A stretch of DNA of 64,000 bases from Pseudoclavibacter sp. 13-3 (GTDB taxonomy: Bacteria > Actinomycetota > Actinomycetes > Actinomycetales > Microbacteriaceae): assembly GCF_021168475.1 (NCBI RefSeq), contig NZ_JAJOZT010000001.1:62001-126000 (forward strand). The letters run 5' to 3'. The stretch's first letter is position 1, and the number at the start of each line of letters is the position of its first letter. Below the pieces are notes generated by a model that worked only from the letters and a program-made list of their open reading frames with translations, had not been told where the DNA came from and did not search any database. Both the position numbers and the translations under genes were made by a program. Shown in pieces: positions 1 through 7,830 of this stretch.

Positions 1-275
1 TGCATAAGCTCCAGGGTGAGCGACGGCACCGTGATCTCGGTGATGTGGTCGACCACCAGCTGGGCGACGGGGCGTCGTGACCGGTAGTCGAGCAGATCGT
101 CGGGATCGAACTCGACGACCGTCTCTGGGTGCAGTCGCGACATCAGGTTCTCGGCGAACACCTCGACGACTGAGCCCGCGTCGGCATACCCCTTGAGTGC
201 TGCGACGAGCGGGATGCCACGGGGCAGATCCTGCAACTGGGCGCGCAGCGTATAGAGAGGGTGGCGGAAAGGCAT
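1..275 (-). CDS. PAC2 family protein (5' part; runs off the left edge)
   Basis: The reverse strand reads from an ATG at 275 and stays open to the window edge, giving the first 91 residues. They start MPFRHPLYTLRAQLQDLP and include an IPLVAALKGYADAG segment and a QLVVDHITEITVPSLTLELM stretch. This matches the start of actinobacterial PAC2 (proteasome assembly chaperone-like) proteins, which often stand head to head with lpdA. The rest of the gene, including its C-terminal end, is outside the window. The role of PAC2 proteins in actinobacteria without a certain proteasome partner is not settled. The family call rests on recognition of the N-terminal third only. Confidence 0.7.
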   Translation of the reverse strand, partial: MPFRHPLYTLRAQLQDLPRGIPLVAALKGYADAGSVVEVFAENLMSRLHPETVVEFDPDDLLDYRSRRPVAQLVVDHITEITVPSLTLELM

Positions 276-503
276 GTGGCGATTCTACCGGCTGACGGGC
301 TCCGAACGGCCGCTCAGATGTTCGCCAGCAGCGCACGACACCCGATGATGCGAGGTCGCATCAGTCTCGGTTCGACTCGGCATCGAATACGACTGGTCGC
401 CGGGCTGCGTCGTGTTCTGCGAGGCGCAACGCTCGTAGTAGGCTCGATCCAGGATGCGTACAGCGCCTCCCCCTTCAACACGGTGGAACGCAAGGAGCGA
501 AAC

Positions 504-1877
504 TTGTCTGAGCATGAATTTGACCTCGTGGTTCTCGGCGGTGGCAGTGGCGGTTACGCCGCAGCCCTGCGGGCACGTGAACTGGGCAGCACAGTTGCCC
601 TCATCGAGAAGGACAAGCTCGGCGGAACCTGTCTGCATCGCGGCTGTGTGCCGACGAAGGCGCTGCTGCACACCGCTGAGATCGCCGACGAGGTGCGCAC
701 CGCGGGCAAGTACGGCATCGAGGCCGCACTGCAGGGTGTCGACATCCAGGGTGTCAACTCATTCCGCGAGGGCATCATCTCTTCCAAGTTCAAGGGGCTG
801 CAGGGGCTGGTCCGGGCTCGAGGCGTCGAAGTCGTCGCCGGTGAGGGTCGTCTGACCAGCGAGAACACAGTCGCGGTCGGCTCTGAGACCTATCGGGGCA
901 AGAACGTCGTTCTCGCCACCGGCTCGTACTCGAAGTCGCTTCCCGGTCTCGAGATCGGCGGACGCATCATCACCTCGGAGCAGGCCCTGGCGCTCACCGA
1001 GATTCCCAAGCGCGTGATCGTGCTCGGCGGTGGCGTGATCGGGGTCGAGTTCGCGAGCGTGTGGAACTCCTGGGGTGCCGACGTCACGATCGTCGAGGGG
1101 TTCGACCACTTAGTGCCCAACGAAGAGCTCTCGATCAGCAAGTACCTCGAGCGCATCTACAAGCAGCGCGGCATCAAGCAGCACCTCGGCGTGCGCTTCA
1201 AGCAGGCCACGCAGACCGCCACCGGAGTCACCGTGGCGCTCGAAGACGGCACCTCGCTCGACGCTGACTACCTGCTCGTGGCGGTCGGCCGCGGTCCGGT
1301 CACCCAGGGCATGGGCTTCGAAGAGGTCGGGGTCACCCTCGATCGCGGATTCGTCCCAGTCGACGCGACGCTGCAGACCAGCGTCGCGGGGGTCTATGCC
1401 GTCGGCGACATCGTCCCCGGACTCCAACTCGCACATCGCGCCTATCAGCAGGGCATCTTCGTCGCCGAGCAGATCGCGGGTCTCAACCCGATTCCGATCG
1501 CCGATGTCAATGTGCCCAAGGTCACCTACTGCGAGCCTCAGGTCTTCTCGGTCGGACTGACCGAGGCGAAGGCCAAGGCCGAGTTCGGCGAAGACCAGGT
1601 CAGCGCCTATGAGTACAACCTCGCGGGCAACGCCAAGAGCTCGATCCTCGGAACCGGCGGCTTCGTCAAGCTCGTTCGTCGTGTCGACGGCCCGATCGTG
1701 GGTGTGCACGGCATCGGCGGGCGCCTCGGCGAGCTGGTCGGCGAGGCGCAGCTGATCGTAAACTGGGAGGCCTACCCTGAAGACGTCGCGCAACTCATCC
1801 ACGCGCACCCCACGCAGACCGAGACCATCGGTGAGGCGGCCCTGTACCTGGCCGGCAAACCACTGCACGCCATCTAG
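504..1877 (+). CDS. lpdA: Dihydrolipoyl dehydrogenase (E3 subunit)
   Basis: FAD-dependent enzyme that reoxidises dihydrolipoyl groups of 2-oxoacid dehydrogenase complexes using NAD+. The protein is 457 aa from the TTG at 504. It begins with an FAD dinucleotide motif (LGGGSGGYAAALRA), followed by the redox disulfide GGTCLHRGCVPTK, an NAD-binding segment VIVLGGGVIGVEFAS, and the C-terminal interface motif HAHPTQTETIGE with the catalytic His-Glu pair. The frame is open back to 261, but that leader resembles no E3 protein. The TTG has an AAGGAG ribosome binding site at 492-497 and gives the normal family length. It lies 35 bp before sucB and is probably cotranscribed with it. The stop is TAG. Confidence 0.93.
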   Translation: MSEHEFDLVVLGGGSGGYAAALRARELGSTVALIEKDKLGGTCLHRGCVPTKALLHTAEIADEVRTAGKYGIEAALQGVDIQGVNSFREGIISSKFKGLQGLVRARGVEVVAGEGRLTSENTVAVGSETYRGKNVVLATGSYSKSLPGLEIGGRIITSEQALALTEIPKRVIVLGGGVIGVEFASVWNSWGADVTIVEGFDHLVPNEELSISKYLERIYKQRGIKQHLGVRFKQATQTATGVTVALEDGTSLDADYLLVAVGRGPVTQGMGFEEVGVTLDRGFVPVDATLQTSVAGVYAVGDIVPGLQLAHRAYQQGIFVAEQIAGLNPIPIADVNVPKVTYCEPQVFSVGLTEAKAKAEFGEDQVSAYEYNLAGNAKSSILGTGGFVKLVRRVDGPIVGVHGIGGRLGELVGEAQLIVNWEAYPEDVAQLIHAHPTQTETIGEAALYLAGKPLHAI

Positions 1878-1912
1878 ACTGATCGACCAGAACCAACAAG
1901 GAGACACCACAT

Positions 1913-3688
1913 ATGAGTGAGCAGATCGTACTTCCGGCTCTGGGCGAGTCGGTCACCGAGGGCACCGTCACCCGCTGGCTGAAGCAGGTCGGCGATCACG
2001 TCGAGGTGGACGAGCCGCTGCTGGAGGTGTCGACTGACAAGGTCGACACCGAGGTTCCCTCCCCCATCTCAGGCACGCTCCAGCAGATCCTGGTTCAAGA
2101 AGACGAGACCGTCGATGTCGGCGCCGTGCTCGCGGTCGTCGGCGACGGCCCTGCCGCGGCAGAGGCTCCAGCGCAGCCTGCAGCCGCAGCTGCACCTGCG
2201 CAGGCCGAAGCCGCACCTGCTGCGCAGGCCGCGCCGGCTCCTGCCGCCGCAGCCGCACAGCCTCAGCCAGCCGCTGCAGCGCCCGCCGCCGGTGAGCAGA
2301 TCGTGCTTCCGGCTCTGGGCGAGTCGGTCACCGAGGGCACCGTCACCCGCTGGCTGAAGCAGGTCGGCGATCACGTCGAGGTGGACGAGCCGCTGCTGGA
2401 GGTGTCGACTGACAAGGTCGACACCGAGGTTCCCTCCCCCATCTCAGGCACGCTCCAGCAGATCCTGGTTCAAGAAGACGAGACCGTCGATGTCGGCGCC
2501 GTGCTCGCGGTCGTCGGCGACGGATCAGCCCCGGCTGCCGCCCCTGCAGCTCCTGCCACTGCCGCACCGGCCGCTGCAGCACCGGCCGCGCAGCCAGAGC
2601 CGGCTGCTGCTGCTGCTCCCCGGCCTGCAGCACCCACCCCGCAGACCGCCGCTGCGCAGCCGGCCCCGGCGCCTGCGGCAGCGACCGAGCCATCGACTCC
2701 GTTCGAAGAGCCGAGTTCGGCCGAGCGTCGCAGCGGACAGGTCGCCGCACTCAGCGGTCACGCCTACGTCACGCCGATCGTGCGCAAGCTCGCTTCACGC
2801 CTGGGCATCGACCTCGACCAGGTCACCGGAACCGGTGTCGGCGGTCGCATCCGCAAAGAAGACGTGCTCAACGCACAGGAGGCACAGGCCACCAGGCCCG
2901 CACCCGTTGCGGCCGATGGCGCGTCGTCCACGCCGCAGAACCGGAGCGGCTATGAGCTTCCAAAGCCCTCAGAGCTCCGTGGGCAGCGCGTTCCGCTGTC
3001 GCGTCTGCGTCAGGTGCTCGCGCGCAACCTGGTGCATTCGATGCAGACCGCAGCACAGCTCACCTCGGTGGTCGAGGTCGACCTGACCGCTGTCGCCGCA
3101 TTCCGGCAGCAGCACAAGGCCGAGTTCCAGCAGAAAACCGGGCAGAAGCTGTCGTACCTGCCGTTCTTCGCCTACGCCGTCGCACAGGCGCTGCCGGCGC
3201 ATCCTGCGGTGAACGCGTCGATCGACGGTGACGAGGTCGTGTATCACGATCGTGAGAACATCGCCTTCGCCGTCGACACCGACAAGGGTCTCTACGCGCC
3301 GGTCGTGCACGATGCCGGCACGCAGAGCCTCGCCGACTTGGCGAAGAGCATTGCCGAGGTGGCCGAGCGCTCGCGCGTCGGCTCGCTGAAGCCTGATGAC
3401 GTCAGCGGCGGCACGTTCACCATCACGAACACCGGGTCTCGCGGTTCGCTGCTCGACACCCCGATCTTCTCGCTGCCGCAGTCGGCGATTCTCGGAACCG
3501 GCGCCGTCACCAAGCAGCCGCGCGTGCTGACCGTCGACGGTCAGGACGTCATCGCCATTCGATCGGTGGCGTACCTGAGCCTCTCATACGATCACCGCAT
3601 CATCGACGGAGCAGACGCGGCTCGGTTCTTGGGCGAGGTCAAGGCCATCGTCGAGCAGGCCGACTTCTCGTCGGCGCTCGGCATCTGA
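1913..3688 (+). CDS. sucB: Dihydrolipoamide acyltransferase (E2 of 2-oxoglutarate/pyruvate dehydrogenase)
   Basis: 591-aa E2 component that carries acyl groups on lipoyl-lysine and transfers them to CoA. Two lipoyl domains (about residues 3-78 and 128-203) each hold the STDKVDTEV motif, so K43 and K168 are the expected lipoylation sites. They are joined by Ala/Pro-rich swinging linkers. A peripheral subunit-binding domain follows (YVTPIVRKLASRLGIDL, about 284-320), then the catalytic acyltransferase core ending in SYDHRIIDG (His561, Asp565). A good ribosome binding site (AAGGAG) precedes the ATG. Actinobacteria often share one E2 between pyruvate and 2-oxoglutarate dehydrogenases, so succinyl versus acetyl specificity is left open. 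aceE lies 38 kb away in this window. The two lipoyl domains are almost identical in DNA (see the repeat entries). Confidence 0.92.
   Translation: MSEQIVLPALGESVTEGTVTRWLKQVGDHVEVDEPLLEVSTDKVDTEVPSPISGTLQQILVQEDETVDVGAVLAVVGDGPAAAEAPAQPAAAAAPAQAEAAPAAQAAPAPAAAAAQPQPAAAAPAAGEQIVLPALGESVTEGTVTRWLKQVGDHVEVDEPLLEVSTDKVDTEVPSPISGTLQQILVQEDETVDVGAVLAVVGDGSAPAAAPAAPATAAPAAAAPAAQPEPAAAAAPRPAAPTPQTAAAQPAPAPAAATEPSTPFEEPSSAERRSGQVAALSGHAYVTPIVRKLASRLGIDLDQVTGTGVGGRIRKEDVLNAQEAQATRPAPVAADGASSTPQNRSGYELPKPSELRGQRVPLSRLRQVLARNLVHSMQTAAQLTSVVEVDLTAVAAFRQQHKAEFQQKTGQKLSYLPFFAYAVAQALPAHPAVNASIDGDEVVYHDRENIAFAVDTDKGLYAPVVHDAGTQSLADLAKSIAEVAERSRVGSLKPDDVSGGTFTITNTGSRGSLLDTPIFSLPQSAILGTGAVTKQPRVLTVDGQDVIAIRSVAYLSLSYDHRIIDGADAARFLGEVKAIVEQADFSSALGI
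1917..2148 (+). repeat. Direct repeat copy 1: first lipoyl domain of sucB
   Basis: This 232-bp segment matches 2292-2523 base for base apart from one difference (a at 1930, g at 2305, a silent Val codon change). The repeat covers the whole lipoyl domain and starts and stops at the domain borders, with unrelated Ala/Pro linker DNA on either side. Confidence 0.97.
2292..2523 (+). repeat. Direct repeat copy 2: second lipoyl domain of sucB
   Basis: Second copy of the 232-bp lipoyl domain repeat, 375 bp downstream of the first and in frame with it. Near identity at silent sites points to recent duplication or continuing gene conversion, because family-level conservation would leave synonymous differences. 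Confidence 0.97.
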
Positions 3689-3699
3689 CCCTGATTCAG

Positions 3700-3736
3700 A
3701 ACCGGTCGCCGGTTGAGGCGCCCTGAGCATTCAGGG
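3700..3736. terminator. Hairpins between convergent sucB and the kinase-like gene
   Basis: Two short perfect hairpins lie in tandem: AACCGG-tcg-CCGGTT (3700-3714) and CCCTGA-gcat-TCAGGG (3721-3736). They sit just after the sucB stop, and the second covers the stop codon of the opposing gene. There is no clear T-run, so a bidirectional terminator is likely but unproven. Confidence 0.5.
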
Positions 3737-4750
3737 TGCGAAGAGAGCGAAAAGCATGGCCACGGCTACCACAGCCGTGGCCATTGCTTTCGGCGTCACG
3801 AGTCGTAGCAGGAGCGGCTGGTCGGCGAGGTCTTCGCTGACCGCACGAGCGCGTCGTTCGCACCAGTCGACGCCACGCTGCAGCTGCTCGTCACAATGGC
3901 CGAGCATCGTCTGCAACCTGCCCAGCAGCGTGGCCAGGCCGACCAGACGGGCAGCCGCCCCACGGCGGCGTGCACGGTCGGTCTGGATCTGCCTCCTCGC
4001 TTTCGACGTCGATTCGCCCGACAGCTCGGCGATCTGGCCCGCTTCTCTTTGGCGACGACGGGATCGGCGACTTCGCCCGGGTTTGAGAGAATGTGACTGA
4101 CTGCGAGCCGACAGAGTCGTCGTTCGGCCGGCCTGCGTGCTGCGGTGGTCACCGATCGGCAGCACACGAGCCTGCGGCAGGCAGCGGCTGCGCAGAAACG
4201 CCTCGCGAAGCGGGACTCCGCGTTCGACCGTGTCGAACAGCGCCTGAAGCTCAGCATCGGCCTCTGGCGCATCTGCTCGCTCGTCACAGTCTGCGGCGAG
4301 AGTTGCGAGCAACCCTCGCACCAGCGCGAGGTCGGACTCATCGAACTGTCGGAAGCCCGCCGGCCTGAGCGCCTCTCGGGCGTCGAGCTGGATGCGTCCG
4401 GCTGCGTCGATCACCAGGCGATCGGCATCGAGAGCGGTGCACCTCCAGCCGTTCTGAGCCAGATAGTGCAGCGCGCTGAGCACCGCGAGAGCGACGTGGA
4501 AGAGCTGTGCCGACCGCAGCGGTCGCTGCTCCAGGGTCTCTCTCAACGTCTGCCTGCCTGTCGAGAGCAGCAGTCGAACCCTGCCGGTGCGATCGGGCTG
4601 CATCTCGACGTGCTCGTTCTGCGGCACCGGTGCGCCATCGAAGTTCAGGGCCTCGGCGCTGCGCAGGTGCGGGTGACGCAGAAACGCATACACCTGGTGC
4701 TGCGCTGACCCGGGCACGACGGCGATCACCCGCTCGGTCACCACGATCAT
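3731..4750 (-). CDS. Kinase-like protein with a C-terminal membrane anchor (possible pseudokinase)
   Basis: 339 aa from the ATG at 4750, which has a GGGAGG ribosome binding site five bases upstream; the frame extends further back to 4966 without support. The central part (LFHVALAVLSALHYLAQNGW, then LDADRLVIDAAGRIQLD) resembles the helix E / catalytic-loop region of serine/threonine kinase-like proteins. The usual HRD and DFG motifs are not visible, so activity is doubtful. Residues of about 215-285 are an Arg-rich linker region. The last 20 residues (AMATAVVAVAMLFALFAP) form one hydrophobic helix at the extreme C-terminus, which suggests a tail-anchored protein with a cytoplasmic N-terminus. 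It converges on sucB. No function is assigned. Confidence 0.6.
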   Translation of the reverse strand: MIVVTERVIAVVPGSAQHQVYAFLRHPHLRSAEALNFDGAPVPQNEHVEMQPDRTGRVRLLLSTGRQTLRETLEQRPLRSAQLFHVALAVLSALHYLAQNGWRCTALDADRLVIDAAGRIQLDAREALRPAGFRQFDESDLALVRGLLATLAADCDERADAPEADAELQALFDTVERGVPLREAFLRSRCLPQARVLPIGDHRSTQAGRTTTLSARSQSHSLKPGRSRRSRRRQREAGQIAELSGESTSKARRQIQTDRARRRGAAARLVGLATLLGRLQTMLGHCDEQLQRGVDWCERRARAVSEDLADQPLLLRLVTPKAMATAVVAVAMLFALFAP

Positions 4751-4993
4751 CGTTCCTCCCATCTCTCCGGCGCAGAGAGTCTTGTGGCAGAGCATGCCCA
4801 GATTGCACGCACGGTGGCCAATCGCATGCCTCCACTTCATCTCGAAAGCGGTGTCGAGACCACCTGCTGTGGAGTCATGTGAACGCGAACGGGGAGGTCT
4901 TCCGGCTGTGCAGAGAACGCAATCGACGTCTTCCGAGACGGCCCGCCCGCTCGGTGCCCACGGCATCCCCCGATTCTCGGTATCCTAGAAAGC

Positions 4994-5701
4994 ATGTCCA
5001 AGACCAAGTCCTCCACGAAATCTCCAGGGCGCCTGAAACAGCTCTGGCAGGTGCTCACCATGACGGTGAAAGCCGATAAAAGCACGATCGGCTGGCTGCT
5101 GCTGGCGTTCCTCGGCCCGCTCGCCGTGGGCATCGTCGTCGCCCTGCTGATCAGCCGGGACAACATCTTCGGACTGATCGCCTGGATGCTGCTGGGGCTA
5201 CTCACCGGCATCCTCGTCGCACTCATCGTGCTCGGGCGTCGGGCCGAAGCCGTCGCCTACAACCAGATCGAGGGCAAGCCCGGTGCTGTCGGCGCTGTGC
5301 TGCGCTCGACGCTGAAGCGCTCCTGGCAGGGTTCCGAGCTGCCCGTGGCTGTCAACCCGCGCACGCAGGACGCGGTCTATCGTGCGATCGGCCGCCCGGG
5401 CGTCGTGCTCATCGGCGAAGGAGACGCCACGCGTGTGCAGCGTCTGCTGAACGACGAGCAGGTCAAGATCCGTCGAGTCGTCCCGAACATCGAGGTGAAC
5501 CGCATCGTCGTCGGAGACGGCTCAGAGGGCACCGTCCGCCTGCGTCAGATCAACCGTCGCCTCGCCAAGTTCAAGCCGAAGCTGACCCGTGCCGAGGTCG
5601 CTGCGGTGGCCAATCGACTCGCTTCGCTCGAGCACGGCTACGGGGTGCCGAAGGGCATGGATCCCAACAAGGTGCGTCCCAGCCACAAAGGTCAGCGCTG
5701 A
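4994..5701 (+). CDS. DUF4191 family membrane protein
   Basis: 235 aa. An N-terminal basic segment (residues 1-30) precedes two adjacent transmembrane helices (about 33-80, containing GWLLLAFLGPLAVGIVVALL and MLLGLLTGILVALIVLG). A soluble C-terminal half follows with RPGVVLIGEGDATRVQRLL and a basic tail. This fits DUF4191, a conserved actinobacterial family often found beside lipoate or glutamine synthetase genes. Its function is not known. It converges on the RDD gene, and the two coding ends overlap by 10 bp (5692-5701). Confidence 0.8.
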   Translation: MSKTKSSTKSPGRLKQLWQVLTMTVKADKSTIGWLLLAFLGPLAVGIVVALLISRDNIFGLIAWMLLGLLTGILVALIVLGRRAEAVAYNQIEGKPGAVGAVLRSTLKRSWQGSELPVAVNPRTQDAVYRAIGRPGVVLIGEGDATRVQRLLNDEQVKIRRVVPNIEVNRIVVGDGSEGTVRLRQINRRLAKFKPKLTRAEVAAVANRLASLEHGYGVPKGMDPNKVRPSHKGQR

Positions 5702-6111
5702 GCCGATCTTCCAGCTAAGACGACGGCCGTTCCGGCTGCACGATCGTGCGCCGGGCGGCCGTCTTTGCCCCAGACGAGTCCAGGTACGAACAGCGCGAGC
5801 AGAACGGTGCGAATGATCACCTGAACGATGCCGGGGCGGCCGGCATTCGCGACGTTCACGACGCGCATGCCGAAGACGAGGTGGCCGAAGCCCATACCCA
5901 GCGTCGACACGAGAGTCAGCTGCATCACGATCCAGATGCCCATTGTGACCATTCCGCTGCCATGGGCGAACGCCCAAGAGATGAGGGTGGCGATCCCCCA
6001 GTCGAGCACCAGCCCGAGCAGCCGCCGAGGCAGGCCGGCCAATGCGTCGCCGGGCACCGCAGACGAGGGATCGACCGGTTCAGGTGTCGGGTTCGGGGCG
6101 TATTTCTGCAT
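5692..6111 (-). CDS. RDD family membrane protein
   Basis: 139 aa. After a short Pro-rich N-terminus it contains the family's characteristic LPRRLLGLVLDWGIATLI segment (an Arg and Asp at the membrane edge), then helices around MGIWIVMQLTLVSTLGMGFG and GIVQVIIRTVLLALFVPGLV, about three membrane spans in all. The start ATG at 6111 has an AGGGG ribosome binding site. RDD proteins are small integral membrane proteins of varied or unknown role, some linked to ion transport. The gene is divergent from glnA, so the 142-bp region between them serves both. Confidence 0.82.
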   Translation of the reverse strand: MQKYAPNPTPEPVDPSSAVPGDALAGLPRRLLGLVLDWGIATLISWAFAHGSGMVTMGIWIVMQLTLVSTLGMGFGHLVFGMRVVNVANAGRPGIVQVIIRTVLLALFVPGLVWGKDGRPAHDRAAGTAVVLAGRSAQR

Positions 6112-6141
6112 CCCCTGATTCTAACCGCCCACGCGCGCCTC

Positions 6142-6179
6142 GTAACATGCGTGAAATATTCGGGATACCGTTGAGTAAT
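6142..6179 (+). promoter_or_regulatory. GlnR-like operator upstream of glnA
   Basis: Four pentamers stand at exact 11-bp spacing: GTAAC (6142-6146), GAAAT (6153-6157), GATAC (6164-6168) and GTAAT (6175-6179), each separated by six bases. The actinobacterial nitrogen regulator GlnR binds alternating gTnAC and GaAAC boxes separated by six bases. The match in spacing and in most bases, directly upstream of glnA, supports a nitrogen-control operator. The end lies 74 bp before the glnA start. Confidence 0.6.
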
Positions 6180-6253
6180 GAGTGTTTCGTACGCTGAAGC
6201 TCACTGCTCCGGAGAACACCCGGGGTTTCCTTAAAGCACATGGAGTCGCAGGT

Positions 6254-7678
6254 ATGTTCAAAGATTCTTCAGAAGCTCTCAAATACATCAGAGACGAAGA
6301 CGTGAAGTTCATCGACGTCCGGTTCACTGATCTGCCCGGAGTGCAGCAGCATTTCAACCTGCCTGCCGAGTTCGTCGACGAGGACTACTTCGTCGACGGT
6401 CAGCTCTTCGACGGCAGCTCGATTCGTGGCTTCGCGAGCATCGACGAGTCTGACATGCAGCTGATCCCGGATGTCACGACGGCATACCTCGATCCCTTCC
6501 GCAAAGAGAAGACGCTGATCTTCAATCACGACATCTTCAACCCGCGCAATGGCGAGATCTACGCGAAGGATCCGCGCCAGACCGCGAAGAAGGCCGAGGA
6601 GTACCTCGCCTCGACCGGGCTCGCAGACACGGCGTTCTTCGCTTCAGAGGCCGAGTTCTTCATCTTCGACTCGGTGCGCTACGAAGTCTCGTCAGGGCGC
6701 AGCTTCTATGAAGTCGACTCGAACGAGGCCGCATGGAACAGCGGTCGCGAAGAAGAAGGCGGCAACCTCGGCAACAAGACTCCGTACAAGGGCGGATACT
6801 TCCCCGTCACCCCCGTCGACCAGCTGGTCGACATTCGTGACGAGATCGTCACCGAGCTGATCGCTGCCGGTCTCGAAGTCGAGCGCAGCCATCACGAGGT
6901 CGGCACGGCCGGCCAGTGCGAGATCAACTACAAGTTCAGCACGCTCACCAACGCCGCAGACGACCTGCTGAAGTTCAAGTACATCGTCAAGAACGTGGCC
7001 CACCGCAATGGCAAGACGGCGACGTTCATGCCGAAGCCGCTGTTCAACGACAACGGGTCGGGCATGCACACCCATCAGTCACTCTGGAATGCCGGCAAGC
7101 CGCTCTTCTACGATGAGGCCGGCTACGCAGGTCTGTCAGACGTCGCTCGCTGGTACATCGGCGGCATTCTGAAGCATGCTCCGGCGCTGCTCGCGTTCAC
7201 CAACCCGACGGTCAACTCGTACCACCGTCTGGTGCCCGGGTTCGAGGCTCCCGTGAACCTGGTCTACTCGGCTGGAAACCGCTCCGCTGCCATTCGCATT
7301 CCGATCACCGGCACGAATCCGAAGGCCAAGCGCCTCGAGTTCCGCGCTCCTGACGCCTCGGGCAACCCGTACTTCGCGTTCGCAGCGCAGCTGATGGCCG
7401 GTCTCGACGGCATCAAGAACAAGATCGAGCCGCACGAGCCGGTCGACAAAGATCTGTATGAGCTGCCGCCCGAGGAGGCGAAGAACATTCCTCAGGTTCC
7501 CGGTTCGCTTGACCGCGTGCTCGAGGCGCTCGAGGCCGACAACGAGTTCCTGCGTGCCGGTGACGTGTTCACCGACGACGTGCTGAGCTCGTGGATCGAG
7601 ATGAAGCGCGAGGGCGAGCTCAAGCCGCTCGCCCAGCGTCCGCATCCCTTCGAGTTCCAGCTCTACTACGGCTGCTGA
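6254..7678 (+). CDS. glnA: Glutamine synthetase type I (GlnA1, adenylylatable)
   Basis: ATP-dependent synthesis of glutamine from glutamate and ammonium; a dodecameric cytosolic enzyme. 474 aa from the ATG at 6254, the standard GSI-beta length; the 24 extra upstream residues open in frame are not used in the family. Visible motifs are [16 protein letters not shown] (early loop), the metal/substrate region [43 protein letters not shown] (His of the ammonium/glutamate site) and RSAAIRIP. The adenylylation loop DLYELPPEE carries Tyr402, the target of GlnE. GlnE is encoded next door on the opposite strand, so activity control is local to this neighbourhood. Transcription is probably controlled by the GlnR-like operator at 6142-6179. 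Confidence 0.96.
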   Translation: MFKDSSEALKYIRDEDVKFIDVRFTDLPGVQQHFNLPAEFVDEDYFVDGQLFDGSSIRGFASIDESDMQLIPDVTTAYLDPFRKEKTLIFNHDIFNPRNGEIYAKDPRQTAKKAEEYLASTGLADTAFFASEAEFFIFDSVRYEVSSGRSFYEVDSNEAAWNSGREEEGGNLGNKTPYKGGYFPVTPVDQLVDIRDEIVTELIAAGLEVERSHHEVGTAGQCEINYKFSTLTNAADDLLKFKYIVKNVAHRNGKTATFMPKPLFNDNGSGMHTHQSLWNAGKPLFYDEAGYAGLSDVARWYIGGILKHAPALLAFTNPTVNSYHRLVPGFEAPVNLVYSAGNRSAAIRIPITGTNPKAKRLEFRAPDASGNPYFAFAAQLMAGLDGIKNKIEPHEPVDKDLYELPPEEAKNIPQVPGSLDRVLEALEADNEFLRAGDVFTDDVLSSWIEMKREGELKPLAQRPHPFEFQLYYGC

Positions 7679-7732
7679 CCTCGCGGCCTGAGACGAACCG
7701 CTGAACGGGTTCCTCGCACAGCGGAGTCACGG

Positions 7733-7771
7733 ACGCCGCCGTTGACCTTTCTCACGGGTCAGCGGCGGCGT
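7733..7771 (+). terminator. Strong hairpin after glnA (convergent with glnE)
   Basis: A 15-bp stem (ACGCCGCCGTTGACC pairing with GGTCAGCGGCGGCGT, one G-T wobble) and a 9-base loop lie 55 bp past the glnA stop and 60 bp before the end of glnE. The T-run is weak, as is common in high-GC genomes. It could serve both strands. Confidence 0.7.
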
Positions 7772-7830
7772 TCTGCGTCTGCAGAGACCGCTGAACAGAG
7801 ACCGCTCAGCACCGAGCGACGCCTCGTGCG

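Noticed and set aside
261-503. 81-codon N-terminal extension of the lipoamide dehydrogenase frame
   Set aside because: It has no E3 similarity, overlaps the divergent PAC2 gene start, and the TTG at 504 has its own ribosome binding site and gives the normal length.
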